A stretch of 24,734 bases of DNA from RFTU01 sp049423145. GTDB taxonomy: Bacteria; Pseudomonadota; Gammaproteobacteria; Burkholderiales; Burkholderiaceae_C. The DNA lies in NCBI GenBank assembly GCA_049423145.1, contig JBMSQF010000038.1, forward strand, positions 1 through 24,734, written 5' to 3'. Positions 20,640-24,734 of the stretch are shown here, piece after piece. Made by a program: the position numbers and the translations under genes. The notes beneath the pieces are model-generated. The model was not told where the DNA came from and made no database searches. It saw nothing but the letters and a program-made list of their open reading frames with translations. Position 1 is the first letter of the stretch. Each line of letters begins with the position of its first letter.

Positions 20640-22196
20640 GAACAGGGTCTGGTGCGCGTCGCGCAACACGTTCTTCTGAACCTTGCCCATCGCGTTGCGC
20701 GGCAGTTCGTTCTGCACGAACACACGCTTGGGCACCTTGAAGTTGGCGATCCGCGACTTCAGCGTGGAGACGATCGAGTCGGGGCTCAGGGATGCGCCGG
20801 CTTTGGGAACCACCACCGCCACCACCGCCTCACCGAAGTCGGGATGCGGAACACCGATCACCGCGCTCTCGGCCACGCCGCTCATGTCATTGATCACGCC
20901 TTCGATCTCGGCGGGGTAGACGTTGTACCCACCGCTGATGATGAGATCCTTGCTCCGGCCCACAATGGTCACGCGCCCATCGGCAGCGATCACACCCACG
21001 TCGCCGGTCCTGAACCAGCCATCCGCGGTGAACTCTTCGCGTGTCTTCTCCGGCATTCGCCAGTAGCCCGCGAACACATTGGGCCCCCGAACCTCGATGC
21101 CGCCGATCTCGCCGGCCGGGCAATCGCGCCTCTTGTCATCCCGCACTCGCACGCCCACGCCGGGCAGGGCAAAGCCCACCGATCCCCCCACGCGCGCGCC
21201 ATCTTTGGCGTGGTAGGGGTTGGAGGTCAGCATCACCGTTTCGCTCATGCCGTAGCGCTCCAGGATGGTGTGGCCGGTTCGTTCCTGCCAGGCATGGAAG
21301 GTTTCGGCCAACAGGGGGGCGGAACCGCTGATGAACAGTCGCATCGAGGCGCAGGCTGCGGGCGTCAGTGCGGCCTCGCCCAGCATGCGCACATACAGCG
21401 TCGGCACACCCATGAAGACAGTGGCCTCGCTCAAGCGGCCAATCGTCGCCTTGGGGTCGAAGCGCGAGAACCAGATCATCTTGGAGCCGTTGATCAGCGC
21501 GCCATGCGAGGCCACGAACAGGCCGTGTACATGAAAGATCGGCAGGGCATGGATCAGCACATCGCCGCCCTGCGATGCGGAACGCCAACCCCAGTAGCGC
21601 TGAAGGACCTGCGCGTTGCTCAACAGATTGCCGTGCGTGAGCATGGCGCCCTTGCTTCGTCCCGTGGTGCCGCTGGTGTAGAGGATGGCTGCCAGATCGC
21701 CGGACTGGCGCTCGACCACCGCATGTTCGTCCGAATGCGAGGCGGCGCGCTCCAGCAGGGTGCCCGTCCGGTCATCGCCCAGCGTGAACACATGCCGCGT
21801 GCCCTTGAGAAAGGCGATCTTGCTGAGCCAACCGAAATTCTTTGGCGAGCACACCACCATGGCCGGTTCGGCGTTGCCGATGAAGTACTCGATTTCGCTC
21901 GCCTGGTAGGCGTTGTTGAGCGGCAGGTACACGTGGCCCGCGCGCAGCACCGCCAGATACAGGATCAGGTTTTCGACACTCTTGTCCACCTGCACCGCGA
22001 TGCGCGAGTTCGGCGGCAACTCCAGAAAGTCCAGCAGATTGGCGATGCGTGCGCTGGCGCGATCCAGGTCGGCCCAGGTGTAATAGAGGGGCTTGAAGTC
22101 CTGACCTGCCGGCGCGTCGGCGGTTTCCACCGCCACAGCGTTCAGGTCAGTCGGGAAGCCCGCCCGCAGGGCGGCGTAGAGATTCTGGTTGGACAT
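20634..22196 (-). CDS. matB: Malonate-CoA ligase (malonyl-CoA synthetase)
   Basis: The 520-residue adenylate-forming enzyme activates malonate with ATP and CoA. The N-terminus MSNQNLYAALRAGFPTDL is typical of MatB. The phosphate loop YTSGTTGRSKG is at residues 173-183, ERYGMSET near the middle, GWFRTGDVG further on, and the catalytic Lys505 in NAMGKVQK near the end. General acyl-CoA ligases are the alternative, but the neighbouring malonyl-CoA decarboxylase remnant and TctC-type binding protein support malonate. It lies 64 bases downstream of the binding protein gene on the same strand. Confidence 0.9.
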   Translation of the reverse strand: MSNQNLYAALRAGFPTDLNAVAVETADAPAGQDFKPLYYTWADLDRASARIANLLDFLELPPNSRIAVQVDKSVENLILYLAVLRAGHVYLPLNNAYQASEIEYFIGNAEPAMVVCSPKNFGWLSKIAFLKGTRHVFTLGDDRTGTLLERAASHSDEHAVVERQSGDLAAILYTSGTTGRSKGAMLTHGNLLSNAQVLQRYWGWRSASQGGDVLIHALPIFHVHGLFVASHGALINGSKMIWFSRFDPKATIGRLSEATVFMGVPTLYVRMLGEAALTPAACASMRLFISGSAPLLAETFHAWQERTGHTILERYGMSETVMLTSNPYHAKDGARVGGSVGFALPGVGVRVRDDKRRDCPAGEIGGIEVRGPNVFAGYWRMPEKTREEFTADGWFRTGDVGVIAADGRVTIVGRSKDLIISGGYNVYPAEIEGVINDMSGVAESAVIGVPHPDFGEAVVAVVVPKAGASLSPDSIVSTLKSRIANFKVPKRVFVQNELPRNAMGKVQKNVLRDAHQTLFT

Positions 22197-22222
22197 GATG
22201 GAGGCCGGGGGAATGGCGAGAG

Positions 22223-22242
22223 CCCGGCCCTGTTCGGCCGGG
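22223..22242 (-). other. GC-rich hairpin between binding protein and matB
   Basis: CCCGGCC and GGCCGGG pair around a six-base loop, giving a strong stem in the 64-base gap. There is no T run on the minus strand, so it more likely affects mRNA processing or the relative expression of the two genes than terminates transcription. Confidence 0.4.
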
Positions 22243-22260
22243 GCCGCAGTCGGGTGCTGC

Positions 22261-23256
22261 TCAGTCGAGTTTGGCGCCCGAGGCTTTGACCACCTCAGCC
22301 CAACGCTTGACCTCGCTGGAGACGAATCGGCCGAAGGCCTCGCCGTACAGATTCGGGGTTTCGGTGCCCAGGCCGTTCCAGGTGTTGCGGATTTCCGCCG
22401 ACTCCAGCGCCTTGCGCATCTCGTTCTGCATGGCGGTGATGACGTCTGCGGGTGTGCCCTTGGGGGCCCAAATGCCGTACCACGTGGCCACTTGGTACTG
22501 GGGCATGCCGCCGTCCTTGGCCACCGGTACGTTCGGGAACCCGGGCGCTGGCTTGTCTGCCGCCACCGCCAAGGCCTTGATGCGGCCGCCCTTGATGTGT
22601 GCTGCGCTCGACCCGAGGCCGTCGAACATCACGTCCACTTGGCCGGCGATCAAATCCTGCAGAGCGGGGCCTGCGCCTCGGTAAGGGATGTGGGTGATGA
22701 AGGTCTTGCTTTGCAGCTTGAACAGTTCGCCGGCCAGGTGATGGGACGTCCCGTTGCCCGCCGATCCATAGTTCAGCTTGCCCGGGTTCTTGCGTGCGTA
22801 GGCCAAAAACTCCGGCAGCGTGTTGGCCTGCACCTTCTGTGGATTGACCACGATCACCTGCGGCACGCTGGAAACCAGACCCACCGGCACAAAATCGGTC
22901 TCGATGTTGTAGTCCAACTTGGGATACATCGACGGCGCGATTGCGTGGTGCACCGCGCCCATGAAGAAGGTGTAGCCATCGGGCGCTGCCTTGGCGGCAA
23001 TGCCGGCGCCCAGCGTACCGCCCGCACCACCCTTGTTGTCGATGAGGAACTGCCGGCCGACCGTCTTGGTCATGGCGGCGAACAGGGGCCGTGCAAAGGC
23101 ATCGGTGCCGCCGCCCGGTGGGAAGGGCACCACGATGGTGACGGGTTTGCTGGGCCAGGCTTGCGCCATCCCCACAGCCGGCAGGCTGCCGATGGCCGCG
23201 GCGGTGAGGGCGGCCGATGCGGCCAGAACGCGGCGACGGGTCAAATGCAGGTTCAT
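22261..23256 (-). CDS. Bug/TctC-family periplasmic substrate-binding protein
   Basis: The 331-residue protein belongs to the Bug family of solute receptors for tripartite tricarboxylate transporters. It has a Tat-like signal (TRRRVLAASAALTAAA) with likely cleavage after GMAQA, then the family opening WPSKPVTIVVPFPPGGGTD. AAKAAPDGYTFFMG and YGSAGNGTSHHLAGELFK are further family marks. An AGGAG site sits seven bases before the ATG. Its place with matB suggests malonate or another dicarboxylate as ligand. No TctA/TctB membrane genes are in the window, as is common for Bug genes. Confidence 0.92.
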   Translation of the reverse strand: MNLHLTRRRVLAASAALTAAAIGSLPAVGMAQAWPSKPVTIVVPFPPGGGTDAFARPLFAAMTKTVGRQFLIDNKGGAGGTLGAGIAAKAAPDGYTFFMGAVHHAIAPSMYPKLDYNIETDFVPVGLVSSVPQVIVVNPQKVQANTLPEFLAYARKNPGKLNYGSAGNGTSHHLAGELFKLQSKTFITHIPYRGAGPALQDLIAGQVDVMFDGLGSSAAHIKGGRIKALAVAADKPAPGFPNVPVAKDGGMPQYQVATWYGIWAPKGTPADVITAMQNEMRKALESAEIRNTWNGLGTETPNLYGEAFGRFVSSEVKRWAEVVKASGAKLD

Positions 23257-23286
23257 GCTGGTCTCCTGTTGTGCTTCGAGGTTCGG

Positions 23287-23475
23287 TCAGATCAGGGTGT
23301 CGACGGCGCGCGAGCGTGCCACCTCACCCTGCCTGAACTTCAGACGGTTGGACTCGATGTGATCCAAATCATAGAGATAGTTGACCATGAACCCGCTGGA
23401 TTGGCGCAGGCCCTTGGCCGAGTGGTCAGCATGGGCATTGATGCGCCCCACCCGCGCACCGTTGAAATGACATTG
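23287..23475 (-). pseudogene. matA: Malonyl-CoA decarboxylase, 3' remnant
   Basis: The minus strand here encodes 62 residues ending in a TGA at 23287-23289. They read as the extreme C-terminus of malonyl-CoA decarboxylase: NGARVGRINAHADHSAKGLR, then SSGFMVNYLYDLDHIESNR. Full-length enzymes are around 400-460 residues, so about 85% is missing. There is no usable start; the reading frame runs upstream into the stop region of the LysR gene in another frame. Homology begins almost exactly at the LysR stop, which looks like a deletion junction. The gene order regulator-decarboxylase-binding protein-matB fits a malonate operon that has lost its decarboxylase. The family match is from memory of the C-terminal motif and was not searched. 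Confidence 0.75.
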
Positions 23476-23476
23476 A

Positions 23477-24382
23477 TCAGACCAGGTGGCGGTCCATCAA
23501 TTCCCGCACGATGGCCACACCGGGGTGTTCCGTTCGGCGGGCCAGCGTCACCAGGCCAAAACGCGCAGTGGCCGCCAGCGGGGGCTGCATCGGCAGCTCT
23601 TCGAGTTGCGGTGCCGCGCCGCGGATGGCCAGCACCACGGCATCGGTCTTCAGTGCCGTTTCAACCAGGCTGGACACCTCCTCGCAGCGCAGGCTGACGC
23701 AGGTCGCCGGATTGGCTTCGGGCCCGTAGCGCTCCACCAGCATGCGCGCCACTTCGTCGGACAAGGGCGTGGACGCCATGGGATAGTCCCGCAGCGCCTC
23801 AAAGCCCAGGCCAGCCTGGCCCCGCGATCGGGCGCGCAGCAAGGGATGGCCGCGCCGCACCATGAAAGCCCCGGACATCTCGTGCATGAACTCGGCGCGC
23901 AGGTCCGGTTCGGGCCGCAGCGAGCGCGCATCCACCACCAGCGCGTCGAGCTGCTGGTCTCGCAGGGCCTGCACCAGGAGTTCGGTGCGCCCACGGGCCA
24001 CTTCCACCTGCATGCGCCGGTGGTGCTGGGCCATCTCCAGCAGCAGCGGTGTCATCAGCATGGCGCCGGCCCCCGAGCCCATGCCCACCCGCAAGGCACC
24101 CGCGGCAGCCTGTCGCAGGCGCGGTCCGGTGTGCCCGAGCAGGTCCGCGTCCTCCAACAGCCGTCTGGCCCGGGGCAGGGCTTCTCGCCCGTAGGGCGTG
24201 AGTTCGATCCGCCGCCCCACGCGGTCGAACAGTGGCGCGCCCCACTCGTCTTCCAACGATTGGATGCTGCGGCTGAGCGCCGGCTGCGTCAGAAAGACCC
24301 GACCGGCCGCTTTGCTGAACGAGCCCGCCTCGGCCAGCGCCACGAAGTGCCGGAGTTGGACCAGCGTCATCACCGCCCCCAT
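23477..24382 (-). CDS. LysR-family transcriptional regulator
   Basis: The 301-residue protein has an N-terminal winged helix-turn-helix (about residues 5-64, LRHFVALAEAGSFSKAAGRV then TQPALSRSIQSLEDEWGAPLF) and a C-terminal effector domain beginning near GALRVGMGSGAGAM. ATG 24382 is given as the start; an in-frame ATG four codons later (24370) is equally plausible. It is divergent from a Bug gene at 24532 and probably controls it. It also reads toward the malonate genes, with its stop touching the decarboxylase remnant. The inducer is unknown; malonate or the ligand of the divergent Bug protein are the natural guesses. Confidence 0.9.
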   Translation of the reverse strand: MGAVMTLVQLRHFVALAEAGSFSKAAGRVFLTQPALSRSIQSLEDEWGAPLFDRVGRRIELTPYGREALPRARRLLEDADLLGHTGPRLRQAAAGALRVGMGSGAGAMLMTPLLLEMAQHHRRMQVEVARGRTELLVQALRDQQLDALVVDARSLRPEPDLRAEFMHEMSGAFMVRRGHPLLRARSRGQAGLGFEALRDYPMASTPLSDEVARMLVERYGPEANPATCVSLRCEEVSSLVETALKTDAVVLAIRGAAPQLEELPMQPPLAATARFGLVTLARRTEHPGVAIVRELMDRHLV

Positions 24383-24393
24383 TTGATGAGTTC

Positions 24394-24425
24394 AATGCAT
24401 AGTAAATCAAAAAACAATGCATTGG
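24394..24425. promoter_or_regulatory. Paired CAATGCAT repeats, candidate LysR binding site
   Basis: CAATGCAT occurs at 24394-24401 and again at 24416-24423, 22 bases apart, close to two turns of the helix. The second copy extends to the perfect ten-base palindrome CAATGCATTG. The A+T-rich spacer stands out from the GC-rich surroundings. Position and phasing fit a LysR regulator acting on a divergent promoter. Confidence 0.5.
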
Positions 24426-24452
24426 ACGTTCATCTTTGGCCTCCCTACATTC
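24423..24452 (+). promoter_or_regulatory. Candidate promoter of the divergent Bug gene
   Basis: TTGGAC (24423-24428) and TACATT (24447-24452), separated by 18 bases, form a modest sigma-70-like match. The -35 overlaps the end of the CAATGCATTG palindrome, so regulator binding would touch the polymerase site. Confidence 0.35.
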
Positions 24453-24531
24453 ACGGTCAAGAGGCCAAGATGCCCGCTTATCAGACCTGAAAACAGTCCC
24501 TTCCGTGTCCGAACCCAACAGGAGACCCCCA

Positions 24532-24734
24532 ATGAACCGCATCACCCGCCGCGCGCTGTCCCTGGTCGCTGGCCTGGCCCTCGTGGGCGCCACCGGCCTT
24601 TCCCTGGCCCAGTCGAACAAGCCACTCAATCTGATGGTGCCGTACCCCGCGGGCGGCCTGTCCGACGCCATCGCCCGCATCGTCGAGCGTCCGCTCAACA
24701 AGACCCTGGGCTCCATGGTGATCGTGGAAAACCT
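24532..24734 (+). CDS. Bug/TctC-family periplasmic substrate-binding protein (5' part only)
   Basis: Sixty-seven codons are present before the window ends. MNRITRRALSLVAGLALVG is a signal peptide with a twin-arginine-like start and likely cleavage after SLAQ. The mature N-terminus KPLNLMVPYPAGGLSDAIAR matches the Bug-family ligand loop. The AGGAG at 24520-24524 supports this start. It is transcribed away from the LysR gene, a common regulator-receptor pairing in Burkholderiales. The ligand cannot be told. Confidence 0.88.
   Translation, partial: MNRITRRALSLVAGLALVGATGLSLAQSNKPLNLMVPYPAGGLSDAIARIVERPLNKTLGSMVIVEN

Noticed and set aside
4992..24425. Shared ATGCAT elements before the formate dehydrogenase genes and in the LysR-Bug gap, suggesting common regulation
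   Set aside because: The shared core is only six to eight bases and self-complementary. The spacing and flanks differ, so chance is the simpler explanation.
1..24734. CRISPR arrays, insertion sequences, tRNA or rRNA genes, phage genes
   Set aside because: No regularly spaced repeats, transposase-like proteins, terminal inverted repeats or RNA gene signatures were seen. The holin-family label at 10833 reflects a cellular YqjE-type protein, not a prophage.

Overview
The window is high-GC DNA with dense, often overlapping genes. The gene content suggests a betaproteobacterium of the order Burkholderiales, probably Comamonadaceae. The clues are two Bug/TctC periplasmic binding proteins, a matB-type malonate cluster, a fused NuoE-NuoF formate dehydrogenase, a DUF883/YqjE pair and a double cyanophycin synthetase locus. 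This placement is inferred from gene content; no rRNA or tRNA gene was seen.

Layout. (1) Positions 68-4988, plus strand: a leucine-degradation block with the biotin-carrying subunit of methylcrotonyl-CoA carboxylase, a GhrA-like 2-hydroxyacid dehydrogenase, HMG-CoA lyase, a small DUF1289 cysteine protein and a DsbA-fold 2-hydroxychromene-2-carboxylate isomerase homologue. Several junctions overlap by 4 bases. (2) Positions 5043-10412, plus strand: an NAD-linked molybdenum/tungsten formate dehydrogenase (fused NuoEF-type beta subunit, then the alpha subunit) with a short-chain dehydrogenase coupled to its end. (3) Positions 10510-12839, plus strand: a DUF883 membrane-anchored stress protein, a YqjE-like membrane protein and a compact class II-like ribonucleotide reductase homologue. 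(4) Positions 12790-20630: the cyanophycin locus. DUF1854 and a zinc-ribbon ABC transporter run on the minus strand. Two adjacent cyanophycin synthetase paralogues run on the plus strand from a shared 145-base control region. (5) Positions 20634-23475, minus strand: a malonate-use cluster with malonyl-CoA synthetase, a Bug binding protein and only the last 62 codons of malonyl-CoA decarboxylase. (6) Positions 23477-24734: a LysR regulator divergent from a second Bug gene that runs off the window.

The most interesting part is the cyanophycin locus. The two synthetases have lost different catalytic sites. The first keeps the N-domain H-x2-E-H-x3-E motif but has lost the Mur-ligase P-loop lysine and the C-terminal Mur subdomain. 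The second has an intact Mur-ligase half but a broken N-domain motif. Together they carry one full set, which suggests an obligate division of labour, possibly primer generation and arginine addition on separate proteins, with a dedicated ABC transporter/DUF1854 pair beside them. Other points of note are the decayed malonyl-CoA decarboxylase, the reduced ribonucleotide reductase whose C-terminal Cys-x2-Cys is encoded inside a convergent gene overlap, and several inverted or direct repeats in control regions.
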